Positions 54,407 through 62,108 of a stretch of DNA of 64,000 bases are shown here, piece after piece. Numbering within the stretch: the first letter of the stretch is position 1; each line of letters begins with the position of its first letter. A program made the translations under genes and the position numbers. Below the pieces are notes generated by a model. That model saw nothing but the letters and a program-made list of their open reading frames with translations. It did not search any database and was not told the origin of the DNA. The DNA is from Flavobacteriaceae bacterium NBU2973. Its GTDB lineage: Bacteria; Bacteroidota; Bacteroidia; Flavobacteriales; Flavobacteriaceae. The stretch spans positions 1 through 64,000 of the forward strand of contig JAOEIQ010000009.1 in the NCBI GenBank assembly GCA_026162565.1. The letters are read 5' to 3'.

Positions 54407-54649
54407 ATGTATTATGTTTATGTAATAAAGAGTAAAATAGACGGTCGCCTATATAAAGGCTTGACTAATAGGTTAGAAGAACGTATAAAAGAACATAATT
54501 AAGGTAAAACAAAATCAACTAAAGGATATATGCCTTGGGAATTAGTATATAAAGAAATGTATATTACCAGAAAAGAGGCAAGACAACGAGAAAAATTTTT
54601 AAAATCAGGAAAAGGAAGAGATTTTTTAAAACAAATATTGGCCTCGTAG
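54407..54649 (+). pseudogene. GIY-YIG nuclease gene broken by an in-frame stop
   Basis: The frame reads MYYVYVIKSKIDGRLYKGLT, then NRLEERIKEHN, a TAA at 54500-54502, and GKTKSTKGYMPWELVYKEMY with EARQREKFLKSGKGRDFLKQ behind it. This is a complete GIY-YIG domain of about 80 residues with one nonsense codon where the family normally has HN-x-G. It starts 2 bases after the tRNA fragment. Its final stop, TAG, is formed by bases 8-10 of the complete tRNA-Arg. The type is related to the gene at 9172, which also adjoins a tRNA. I infer a formerly active small element. Confidence 0.8.
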
Positions 54650-54713
54650 TTCAACTGGATAGAATATCAGATTTCGGCTCTGAGGGTTGGAGGTTCGAAT
54701 CCTCTCGAGGTCA
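54640..54713 (+). tRNA. tRNA-Arg (anticodon TCG)
   Basis: The acceptor GGCCTCG (54640-54646) pairs with CGAGGTC (54706-54712), including one G-T pair. The D-arm GTTCAACTGGATAGAAT, the anticodon stem TCAGA/TCTGA with loop TTTCGGC (anticodon TCG) and the T-arm GGAGGTTCGAATCCTCT all fold. The discriminator is A54713. A terminator follows. Its first ten bases also serve as the end of the broken GIY-YIG frame. Confidence 0.96.
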
Positions 54714-54722
54714 CGAATAAAT

Positions 54723-54776
54723 AAAAAACTCAAACGTTAAATCAAGTTTACTTGAATTTATAAGTTTGAGTTTTTT
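54723..54776 (+). terminator. terminator after tRNA-Arg
   Basis: AAAAAACTCAAAC pairs with GTTTGAGTTTTTT. A second small stem (TCAAG/CTTGA) sits in the loop, and the T-run completes the structure. Confidence 0.85.
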
Positions 54777-54889
54777 ATTTTCAAAGCGGAGCTTTGAGGA
54801 ACAGGGACGTAAGGAGCTAATCCTATTTTCAAAGCGGAGCTTTGAGGAACAGGGACGTAAGGAGCTAATCCTATTTTCAAAGCGGAGTT
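54776..54889 (+). repeat. 48-base tandem repeat, about 2.3 copies
   Basis: Units start at 54776, 54824 and 54872. The first two are identical over 48 bases and the third diverges after TATTTTCAAAGCGGAG. Each complete unit contains the hairpin TCAAAGC-GGA-GCTTTGA followed by GGAACAGGGACGTAAGGAGC. No reading frame uses it. There are no spacers, so it is not a CRISPR array. Confidence 0.9.
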
Positions 54890-54934
54890 TTATCCTTTAT
54901 GAAGTTTATTATAATAACTCTTTCATTTATTAAT

Positions 54935-55612
54935 TTAAGGAGTGCCGAAATAGTTATATAGTTGGTAAATAAAAAGTCCAATACCAGCAATAATTAAGTA
55001 AGTGTTTGCTGACTTGTAAAATGCTTCAAAACTTTTTCGTTTTTTCCATTGAGTAATTATAATAACAATTGGAATTAAAGCGATTATTTGACCAAGTTCT
55101 ACACCAATATTAAAACTAATAATTTTAGCTAAAAATTGATTGGTTCCAACATCAAAAGATTGTAGTCTTGTAGACAAGCCAAACCCATGAATTAAACCAA
55201 AAATAAATACCATAAATAGTAAGTTTGGTGATTTAATTTGTAGCTTTTTAAAACCACCTAAATTTTCAAAACCTTTATAGAATACACTTAAGGCAATTAC
55301 AGCATCAATTAGGTGTTCATCTGCTTTAACACCTAAATATGTTGCTCCAATTAAAGTAATACAATGACCTATGGTGAAAATACTAATAAAGGTAATGATG
55401 TCTTTAAATCCATTTAGATAAAAAATAACTCCAGTTAAAAAGAGTAAATGGTCATATCCAGTAAGCATATGTTTTGCGCCAACATAAATATAGGAGAAGA
55501 GACCACCATTATTTAAAATTTCTTGGTCAGCATTACTAACACCATGTGCCAATACTAATGCTGGACATAATAATAATGTAGTTACTATTAGTTGAGAAGT
55601 TTTAAATTTCAC
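54935..55612 (-). CDS. HupE/UreJ-type membrane protein
   Basis: The 225-residue inner-membrane protein has a signal-like first helix ending at LAHGV and about six further helices. The family motif GAKHMLTGYDHLLFLTGVIF is near residue 44, and GHCITL and FGLIHGFGLS follow. The His and Asp of the HxxxGxDH motif are candidates for metal binding; HupE/UreJ proteins are known as nickel or cobalt permeases. It is coupled to a His-rich DUF4198-like gene 3 bases upstream, which supports a metal role without naming the metal. Confidence 0.85.
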   Translation of the reverse strand: MKFKTSQLIVTTLLLCPALVLAHGVSNADQEILNNGGLFSYIYVGAKHMLTGYDHLLFLTGVIFYLNGFKDIITFISIFTIGHCITLIGATYLGVKADEHLIDAVIALSVFYKGFENLGGFKKLQIKSPNLLFMVFIFGLIHGFGLSTRLQSFDVGTNQFLAKIISFNIGVELGQIIALIPIVIIITQWKKRKSFEAFYKSANTYLIIAGIGLFIYQLYNYFGTP

Positions 55613-55615
55613 GTA

Positions 55616-56671
55616 CTATTTTTTGTGATTAAACCAGAAAAATAAAATTATAATAAGTAAGATGCTTCCAATCCAGTAAAAGTAAGAAGGCATTTCATCT
55701 GCCTGTTCATGTTTATCAGTATGTGCATGATCATTATCATCATGACTATGTCTGACTTCAAAAGTAAGAGTCGCCCAATTTGATTCATGTGTTAGTCCAG
55801 CCTCTTCAGTAGTCACAAGATTAATTGTTCGTAAGTACCAAATTCCGTCAGCTGTTAGTTTTAGAGTTACGATTCCTTTATCATCTGTTCTTAATGTTTG
55901 ACCAGATGTATGCATATGTTCCTCATTATTGGCATTAGTGCTATCATCATGAGAGTGAGTCTTACCATCATGAAAATGACTTGCCTTATCGTGAGAATGA
56001 TTTTCGTTATTATGAGTATGCTCTTGATTTGTATGTGTGTGACCATCTTTTGCTGGTTTATAATCTGCATATACCAACTGATTAGCTAGAGGTTTATCAT
56101 CCTTAATCAATTGTACTTGTAATGTGTCACCAGTATTAACTTCATAAGGATTACTTTTCGGAATAAATTCAATAGGATACCCTAAAGCAGTACTCCAATC
56201 ATTTGTTTTTTTATCGCCTACTTGAAAAATAGCTTTTACATGTTTGGAGTATTTCTCTACAGCATCCTCTTTTAACAAATTATTACTGCGTCTATATTCT
56301 AACATATCTAACACACCATCATGCTTCAGGTATTTATTAAAAGCATCAGCATCCATTTCTATATTTCGTGGTTTTGTAGAAACACCTGCAACCCAAGTAC
56401 CTGCAGATCCTGTTGTGAAATGAAGTTTAGTTATACTATCTTTTTCTGTCCATTGGTCATCACTTATTGAATAGCGTGTACCATTACCTAAAAGACTTGC
56501 GTCTAACATACGATTACGATCTATATTATTCTCACTTTTTTCAAAAGTTCCATTGTATAAATCAATGACACTTTTCTTATTTGGTTCTAAAAAAAAGGTA
56601 TCCATTTTAACATACATGTCATGACTACATAATAAGAAAAAGCAGAGTAATGGAATCACTTTATTTTTCAT
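55616..56671 (-). CDS. DUF4198-like protein with His-rich loops
   Basis: The 351-residue protein has a signal peptide and a mature start SHDMYVKMDTFFLEPN, which resembles the HD...FWLEP start of DUF4198 (NikM-like) domains. A Ig-like half with GDTLQVQLIKDDKPLANQLV follows. A His-rich insert (about 211-254, repeats of HTH, HSHD, HFHD) precedes GIVTLKLTADGIWYLRTINL, and a second His cluster (308-321) lies just before one C-terminal membrane helix at about 330-347. The layout fits a periplasmic metal-binding partner of the HupE-like protein downstream. The metal is not determined. Confidence 0.8.
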   Translation of the reverse strand: MKNKVIPLLCFFLLCSHDMYVKMDTFFLEPNKKSVIDLYNGTFEKSENNIDRNRMLDASLLGNGTRYSISDDQWTEKDSITKLHFTTGSAGTWVAGVSTKPRNIEMDADAFNKYLKHDGVLDMLEYRRSNNLLKEDAVEKYSKHVKAIFQVGDKKTNDWSTALGYPIEFIPKSNPYEVNTGDTLQVQLIKDDKPLANQLVYADYKPAKDGHTHTNQEHTHNNENHSHDKASHFHDGKTHSHDDSTNANNEEHMHTSGQTLRTDDKGIVTLKLTADGIWYLRTINLVTTEEAGLTHESNWATLTFEVRHSHDDNDHAHTDKHEQADEMPSYFYWIGSILLIIILFFWFNHKK

Positions 56672-56873
56672 AATATTTGGTAATTTTTATATTTTCAGCC
56701 TGTTTAGTTATCCTTACGTAAAATTCTGCATACTGGATTTAAAAAACAACTAATTATATTAATTTATATGGATTAGTTATTGTTTTTATTGGTATCAATA
56801 ACTTTTTCGTACCTTAAGTGTCTAATTAATCTTCCCTCTCAAATAAATAATTAATAAACACGTTGTTTTTATA

Positions 56874-57728
56874 ATGCTATCTCTAACTGTGGTTATACAA
56901 AGCTTAACGTCTGGTGGGAAAATTATTATTGGAATCTTTTCATTGGCATTAGTTATTATGATGCTTTATTATATAGTGAGGTTAGTTGAAATGTCTTATG
57001 TTATAAAAAACAAAAAGCCATTATATCTTCATTTTTATCTTTTTTTAAAATCTCTAAAGGCGTCTGAAGTTTCAATATTAAAGCAACAGTTTCCTTTTTA
57101 TAATAAGTTAACAGAAAAAGAACAGCGTTACTTTGAGCATCGCGTAGCTTCTTTTATTAAGGATAAAAAATTTGTTGGAAGAGAAGGCTTAAAAGTTACT
57201 GAAGAAATGAAGGTACTCATTTCTGCAACTGCCGTTATGTTGACTTTTGGATTTAGAGATTACTTTATTGGGCTTATAGACAAGGTTTTTGTCTATCCTC
57301 AAGAATTTTACTCACTGGCTAATGATGATTATCACAAGGGAGAATTTAATCCGCGACTGGAAACATTAGTATTGTCTTGGGAAGATTTTAAAAAAGGGTT
57401 TTTAGTAGATGATGATAATATTAATTTAGGTATTCATGAGTTTGCACATGCTATTCATTTAAATAGTACAAAAGAACGCGATGTTAGTTCTACTATATTT
57501 TCAGATTCGTTTAAAGAGATAACTGATTTATTATCTAATGATGAAAGTTTAAGAGAGCGTGTTATAAATTCTAAATATTTTAGAGATTATGGATATACTA
57601 ATCAATACGAATTTTTAGCTGTTATAGTTGAAAATTTTATTGAAACACCTCAAGAATTCAAAAGTCAATTTCCAGAAATATATAGTAAAACCAAACAGAT
57701 GCTTAACTTTAATTTTGCAGGATATTAA
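56874..57728 (+). CDS. MtfA-like zinc peptidase
   Basis: The 284-residue protein has an N-terminal membrane helix (about 17-38) and an M90/MtfA-type domain. Recognisable parts are FPFYNKLTEKEQRYFEHRV, EEMKVLISATAVMLTFG, VYPQEF, LVLSWEDFKKGF and the zinc motif GIHEFAHAIHL (H188, E189, H192). In E. coli MtfA acts on the regulator Mlc; whether that holds here is unknown. The GIY-YIG gene behind it overlaps its stop (TAATG). Confidence 0.88.
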   Translation: MLSLTVVIQSLTSGGKIIIGIFSLALVIMMLYYIVRLVEMSYVIKNKKPLYLHFYLFLKSLKASEVSILKQQFPFYNKLTEKEQRYFEHRVASFIKDKKFVGREGLKVTEEMKVLISATAVMLTFGFRDYFIGLIDKVFVYPQEFYSLANDDYHKGEFNPRLETLVLSWEDFKKGFLVDDDNINLGIHEFAHAIHLNSTKERDVSSTIFSDSFKEITDLLSNDESLRERVINSKYFRDYGYTNQYEFLAVIVENFIETPQEFKSQFPEIYSKTKQMLNFNFAGY

Positions 57729-58078
57729 TGGCTAAAGTTGAATACTATGTTTATGTTGTTGAATTATCTAAACGTGTTTTTACAGAAAGCCGGAAGTTTA
57801 GAGAAGCCAATCCACAATTTAATGGCGTATTGCAGTGTTTGTATGTTGGTATGACGAGCAAAACACCAAGAGAACGTTTTGCACAACATAAAACAGGTTA
57901 TAGAAATAAAAAGGGTTATAAACTCTCTTCTAATATTGTAGAAAAATATAACTTGTATTTACGCCCAAGTTTATACAATCATATTAATCCAATTGCTACA
58001 AGGCAAGAAGCTTTAAAAATGGAAGAGGTATTAGCGAAAGAATTACGTCGTAAATGCTATGCTGTTTGGTATAATTAG
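57728..58078 (+). CDS. GIY-YIG domain protein
   Basis: This 116-residue protein has a GIY-YIG-like core: YYVYVVELSKR for the first strand, CLYVGMTSKTPRERFAQHK for the second strand and the Arg-bearing helix, and EALKMEEVLAKELRR with a Glu at the expected metal site. Between them is an insert of about 20 residues. It is translationally coupled to the MtfA-like gene and converges with rpe, overlapping it by 4 bases. A link between the peptidase and the nuclease domain is an inference from position only. Confidence 0.72.
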   Translation: MAKVEYYVYVVELSKRVFTESRKFREANPQFNGVLQCLYVGMTSKTPRERFAQHKTGYRNKKGYKLSSNIVEKYNLYLRPSLYNHINPIATRQEALKMEEVLAKELRRKCYAVWYN

Positions 58079-58737
58079 CTATTAGCTATGGCCTTTAAAC
58101 CTCTAATTGTTTCTGGTTGATTGTCGCTTTTAAATACATAACTTCCTGCAACTAAAACATCAGCACCAGCTTCTACTAGAGCTTTTGCGTTTTTATTGGT
58201 TACACCACCATCAATTTCAATTTTAGTATTAGCGCCTTTTTTGGTTATTAACTCTTTAAGTTGCTTCACTTTGTTATAGGTGTTTTCAATAAAACTTTGC
58301 CCACCAAATCCAGGGTTAACACTCATTAAACACACTAAATCAATATCGTTTATGGTGTCTTCAAGTACATTAATGTTAGTATGAGGATTTAGTGCTACTC
58401 CAGCTTGCATACCTTCTGCTTTTATAGCTTGTAGTGTTCTGTGTAAATGCGTACAAGCTTCATAATGAACAGTTAAAACATCACTTCCTAATTCAGCAAA
58501 TGTTTTTATGTAACGATCAGGATCAACAATCATTAAATGCACATCAATAGTTTTTTTTGCATGCTTACTGATTGCCTTTAATACTGGCATACCAAATGAG
58601 ATATTTGGAACGAATACGCCATCCATTATATCAATATGAAACCAATCGGCTTCACTATTATTAACCATTTCTACATCACGTTGTAAATTACCGAAATCTG
58701 CAGCAAGTATCGAAGGCGCAATGAGTTTATTGTTCAT
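58075..58737 (-). CDS. rpe: ribulose-phosphate 3-epimerase
   Basis: Rpe interconverts ribulose-5-P and xylulose-5-P in the pentose phosphate pathway. The 220-residue TIM-barrel protein has IAPSILAADFGNL with the catalytic region, WFHIDIMDGVFVPNISFG (metal and acid Asp), TIDVHLMI, HYEA, MSVNPGFGGQSFI and EIDGGVTNKNA, the second catalytic Asp. Its ATG overlaps the stop of the upstream BLUF gene (ATGA). Confidence 0.96.
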   Translation of the reverse strand: MNNKLIAPSILAADFGNLQRDVEMVNNSEADWFHIDIMDGVFVPNISFGMPVLKAISKHAKKTIDVHLMIVDPDRYIKTFAELGSDVLTVHYEACTHLHRTLQAIKAEGMQAGVALNPHTNINVLEDTINDIDLVCLMSVNPGFGGQSFIENTYNKVKQLKELITKKGANTKIEIDGGVTNKNAKALVEAGADVLVAGSYVFKSDNQPETIRGLKAIANS

Positions 58738-59150
58738 TTATTATTATTAAGAAAGTTAGTAGCTAATTGATTAATTTCATTTACTTCTATAAGTTCGGCT
58801 AATTTAAGCCAATTAAAGTAAATAGTTAATTTTTTAAGTTTAGAAAAGTTGTTTACTATAGAGAAATTACCACTTTCATAGTCTTCAAATAATCTGTTTT
58901 TGATGTCTTTATCCAGTAATTTGATAATTCTAAAATGTCTTGGGTCATTTGAGATATTCTTGTAGGCTTTATTTACATTTTCTTCTTCTCCTTCCATAAT
59001 TTGAAAAAAATGATTGTTTTTAAAAATAAGAACACCTGTAATATTGTAAGCTTTATTTCTATTAATTACTTGTTCAAATAATTTTTGTAAATCATCATTG
59101 CTTACATGATTACTTTTACTACTTACGTAACATATAGACTTTATCTTCAC
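58734..59150 (-). CDS. BLUF-domain blue-light sensor protein
   Basis: This 138-residue protein is a single BLUF domain plus a short helical tail. The flavin-contact residues of the family align: Y8 in ICYVSSKS, N32 in NRNKAYNITGVLIF and Q50 in FFQIMEGEEENV. Later the DPRHFRIIKLL block is present. The positions held by Trp and Met in AppA are Y91 and S93 here. No output domain is fused, so signalling would go through a partner. The gene is upstream of rpe and overlaps it by 4 bases. Confidence 0.87.
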   Translation of the reverse strand: MKIKSICYVSSKSNHVSNDDLQKLFEQVINRNKAYNITGVLIFKNNHFFQIMEGEEENVNKAYKNISNDPRHFRIIKLLDKDIKNRLFEDYESGNFSIVNNFSKLKKLTIYFNWLKLAELIEVNEINQLATNFLNNNK

Positions 59151-59204
59151 GGTAATATTTTATAAAACTAATATTTAGGAAAGTTATAACAATTATTTGG
59201 TTTT

Positions 59205-59242
59205 ATAAAAAAAGTGAACCCACGGTAATCAGCCGTGGGTTC
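59205..59242 (-). terminator. terminator of rpoD
   Basis: On the minus strand GAACCCACGG pairs perfectly with CCGTGGGTTC around 7 bases, and ACTTTTTTT follows. It lies 150 bases behind the rpoD stop and ahead of the BLUF gene. Confidence 0.92.
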
Positions 59243-59391
59243 TTTCATCAATCAAAAAACGAACAGTTATGTTTTAACTGTTTGTACTGTTATATAGTCG
59301 AATAATTTTTTAAATAATGACAATCATTTTAATGATTGTTGCAATTTTTGTAAATATAAGCAATTTACTTTGTAATTACGATTATTATAAA

Positions 59392-60255
59392 TTATCCTAA
59401 ATATGTTTTTAAAATTTTACTACGAGACGTATGTTTTAATCTTCTAATAGCTTTTTCTTTTATTTGGCGAACACGCTCTCGAGTTAAATCGAAAGTTTCT
59501 CCTATTTCTTCTAAAGTCATAGGATGTTGATTCCCTAAACCAAAATATAAACGAATAACATCTGCTTCACGAGGTGTAAGAGTTTCTAGAGCTCTTTCAA
59601 TTTCTGTACGTAAAGATTCGTGTAACAAGTTTTTATCAGGATTTGGAGATTCACCACTATTTAATACATCGTAAAGGTTAGAATCTTCACCTTCTACTAA
59701 AGGCGCATCCATACTAACGTGACGCCCAGAATTCTTCATAGATTCTTTTACGTCGTTAATTGTCATGTCTAACTCTTTTGCAATTTCTTCTGCGCTTGGC
59801 GGACGCTCATGTGCTTGCTCTAAAAATGCAAACGTTTTGTTTATTTTATTGATAGAGCCAATCTTGTTAAGAGGTAAACGCACTATACGGGATTGCTCTG
59901 CTAATGCTTGTAAGATAGATTGACGAATCCACCAAACAGCATACGATATAAATTTAAAACCACGAGTTTCATCAAAACGTTGCGCAGCTTTAATTAAACC
60001 TAAATTACCTTCGTTAATTAAATCTGGTAAAGTAAGTCCTTGATTTTGATATTGCTTTGCTACCGAAACAACAAAACGTAAATTAGCTTTAGTAAGTTTT
60101 TCAAGAGCGATCTGGTCGCCTGCCTTGATGCGTTGAGCTAATTCTACTTCTTCGTCTGCGGTAATTAAGTCAACTTTTCCAATTTCTTGTAGATATTTAT
60201 CTAATGATGCAGTTTCTCTGTTAGTAACCTGCTTGGTAATTTTAAGTTGTCTCAT
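59392..60255 (-). CDS. rpoD: RNA polymerase primary sigma factor
   Basis: This sigma-70 factor directs housekeeping transcription. The 287-residue protein lacks region 1.1, as is normal for Bacteroidota. Region 1.2 is [20 protein letters not shown]. Region 2 has [35 protein letters not shown] and [15 protein letters not shown]. Region 3 is [20 protein letters not shown], and region 4 ends with [16 protein letters not shown] and [18 protein letters not shown]. It is expected to read the TTTG/TAnnTTTG promoters seen elsewhere in this window. Confidence 0.96.
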   Translation of the reverse strand: MRQLKITKQVTNRETASLDKYLQEIGKVDLITADEEVELAQRIKAGDQIALEKLTKANLRFVVSVAKQYQNQGLTLPDLINEGNLGLIKAAQRFDETRGFKFISYAVWWIRQSILQALAEQSRIVRLPLNKIGSINKINKTFAFLEQAHERPPSAEEIAKELDMTINDVKESMKNSGRHVSMDAPLVEGEDSNLYDVLNSGESPNPDKNLLHESLRTEIERALETLTPREADVIRLYFGLGNQHPMTLEEIGETFDLTRERVRQIKEKAIRRLKHTSRSKILKTYLG

Positions 60256-60467
60256 ATATAAAGTAAAGTATTTTTAAAACGAATACATTTTGTACTCTTA
60301 TAGTTATACGTAAGAAAAATAGTTTTTGTTACAAAAAAGTAAATATTTTTTCATTTTTTAAATGATAAATATATGATTTTATAGAAATTTGGTATCCTTT
60401 GCTAGCTTTTGATCATAAAAAATCAATAGAGTGTTAAAGATTAAATAGAATTAAAATATTTACAACT

Positions 60468-60500
60468 AAAAAAAGCCCATCGAAAAAATGATGGGCTTTT
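60468..60500 (-). terminator. terminator behind the 104-residue gene
   Basis: On the minus strand AAAAGCCCATC pairs with GATGGGCTTTT around 8 bases, and T7 follows. It ends the transporter-linked unit that precedes rpoD. Confidence 0.92.
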
Positions 60501-60517
60501 AATAATTTGTAATCTGC

Positions 60518-60832
60518 TTACTTTTCTAATGTAATGTCAATTAAACTGTTGATTCTTAATTTACCGCCAAATTCTTTAACGTTATTGAAATATTCTTTTG
60601 CATGATGTTTTGCTTTTAATAGCTCATCAATTCTTCCTGTATCATATTCACATAAATCTTCGGAGTTACCTTCGGTAATTGAGAGTCTCTTAAGTTTATG
60701 ATAATTGATTTTTATGTTTAAAACAGCATCAATAATGTCTGCTGCTTCCTTGGCACTAAATAAGCCATCAATAAGCTTGATTTCTTGTTGAGTTTTTAAA
60801 TTTTCTTTTTTTAATTCTAAAGTATTTTCCAT
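60518..60832 (-). CDS. hypothetical protein
   Basis: I do not recognise the family. The 104-residue product is charged and mostly helical, with a Lys/Glu-rich start, LFSAKEAADIIDAVLNIKIN, YHKLKRLSITEGNSED, and KLRINSLIDITLE at the end. It has no signal or membrane segment, so it is probably cytoplasmic. It lies 26 bases behind the SbtA-like gene on the same strand and before a strong terminator. Cotranscription with the transporter is likely, and SbtA-type transporters are known to have small cytoplasmic partners. I see no PII-like motif. Confidence 0.8.
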   Translation of the reverse strand: MENTLELKKENLKTQQEIKLIDGLFSAKEAADIIDAVLNIKINYHKLKRLSITEGNSEDLCEYDTGRIDELLKAKHHAKEYFNNVKEFGGKLRINSLIDITLEK

Positions 60833-60858
60833 GATGTATTAATTTTAAAAGTTAATTA

Positions 60859-61824
60859 TTAAAAATATTTTATGATGCATAAATAAAAGGGCATACCTAG
60901 TGTAATATTGAATGGGAACGTTATTGCTAACGCCATCGGAATATATAAGCTTGGACTTGCTTTTGGTACTGCTATTTTCATTGCTGCAGGAACTGCAATA
61001 TAAGATGCACTTGCAGCAAGTATTGCAAATAATAATCGGTTTCCTACACTATCAATAAATGAACCACTAACAATAGCAACTATAGTTCCATTTATTATTG
61101 GAATAATGATAGCAAACACCAATGCAAACCATCCTTTGTTTATAAAATCTTTTAGTTTTTTACCACTAGTAATTCCCATATCCAACAGAAACACTGCAAG
61201 AAATCCTTTAAAAATGTCGGTTGTAAATGGTTTTATGCCTTCGGCTTGAGCATCACTTGCTAAATATCCAATTATTAAGCTTCCGATGATTAGTAATACG
61301 CTACCATTGAATAATGCGTGAGACAGTACTTTTTTTAATTGTACTTCAGTTTTATTTTTAGTACCTTGAAATAGCATTATTAATAGTAGTCCAATCATTA
61401 TGGAAGGGGCTTCCATTAAAGCCATTACAGCAACCATATGTCCACTGAATGGAATTTGCTCGATTTCTAAAAAAGAAATAGCTGTTACAAATGTCACAGC
61501 ACTGACTGAACCATAAGCAGCAGCTATTGCTCCTGAATTGTTAATATTAAATTTTCTTCTTAAGATAAAAAAAGTGTAAATAGGAACTACAATAGCTAGT
61601 AGAGCACCAAATAAAAGCGACCATAGTATTTCTAAATTTAAATCACTGTGAGCTAATTCTTGACCTCCTTTAAATCCTATAGAAAGTAATAGATAGAGTG
61701 AAATGAATTTAGAAGAATTCTCTGGTATTTGTAAATCGCTTTTAAGTTGAACAGCAACTATCCCTAAAAAAAAGAATAGAAGTGCAGGATTTGTTAGGTT
61801 ATCTAATAATAAATGTAAATCCAT
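60859..61824 (-). CDS. SbtA-type sodium-dependent bicarbonate transporter family permease
   Basis: The 321-residue inner-membrane protein has about ten helices. It matches the SbtA/DUF897 family by NPALLFFFLGIVAVQLKSDL, IPENSSKFISLYLLLSIGFKGG, GSVSAVTFVTA, LMEAPSIMIGLLL, FLLDMGITSGKK and ASYIAVPAAM. SbtA of cyanobacteria imports bicarbonate with Na+, but the substrate of heterotroph members is not established. A small membrane-protein gene precedes it by 7 bases, and a LysR gene is divergent upstream. Confidence 0.87.
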   Translation of the reverse strand: MDLHLLLDNLTNPALLFFFLGIVAVQLKSDLQIPENSSKFISLYLLLSIGFKGGQELAHSDLNLEILWSLLFGALLAIVVPIYTFFILRRKFNINNSGAIAAAYGSVSAVTFVTAISFLEIEQIPFSGHMVAVMALMEAPSIMIGLLLIMLFQGTKNKTEVQLKKVLSHALFNGSVLLIIGSLIIGYLASDAQAEGIKPFTTDIFKGFLAVFLLDMGITSGKKLKDFINKGWFALVFAIIIPIINGTIVAIVSGSFIDSVGNRLLFAILAASASYIAVPAAMKIAVPKASPSLYIPMALAITFPFNITLGMPFYLCIIKYF

Positions 61825-61831
61825 ATAGGTT

Positions 61832-62026
61832 TTATTTTCTAAATCCAGTATTTAAAATTACCAGCACAATAATTAAACTGGATAGTAAAATTTCTTTTAA
61901 AAACAATCCATCACTTTTAATTGATAGCATGATAAATAATAGAAATAGAAACCATAAGATTCCTACGTTAAAAAATGAAGACTGTTTTTGTAACTTTTTA
62001 ATGTTGTTTAAAATTCTTTCTTTCAT
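61832..62026 (-). CDS. small two-helix membrane protein
   Basis: This 64-residue product has a basic start (KERILNNIKKLQKQ) and two hydrophobic helices (VGILWFLFLLFIML and EILLSSLIIVLVILNTGF). It lies 7 bases upstream of the SbtA-like gene in the same direction and would be the first gene of that unit. I do not recognise a family. An opposite-strand frame over the same bases (61782-62060) is less convincing. Confidence 0.6.
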   Translation of the reverse strand: MKERILNNIKKLQKQSSFFNVGILWFLFLLFIMLSIKSDGLFLKEILLSSLIIVLVILNTGFRK

Positions 62027-62108
62027 GATGTTTTATTTTTTGCAAATTTTATACATTTAATTCATATATTTTTATTTATATTTATTATATGTTTTATAAA
62101 CAAACGTT

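Noticed and set aside
54776-54889. CRISPR array
   Set aside because: The 48-base units are directly joined with no variable spacers, and no cas gene is present.
61782-62060. 92-codon plus frame opposite the small membrane gene
   Set aside because: It runs from inside the SbtA-like gene into the promoter region. The minus frame has better spacing and two clear helices.
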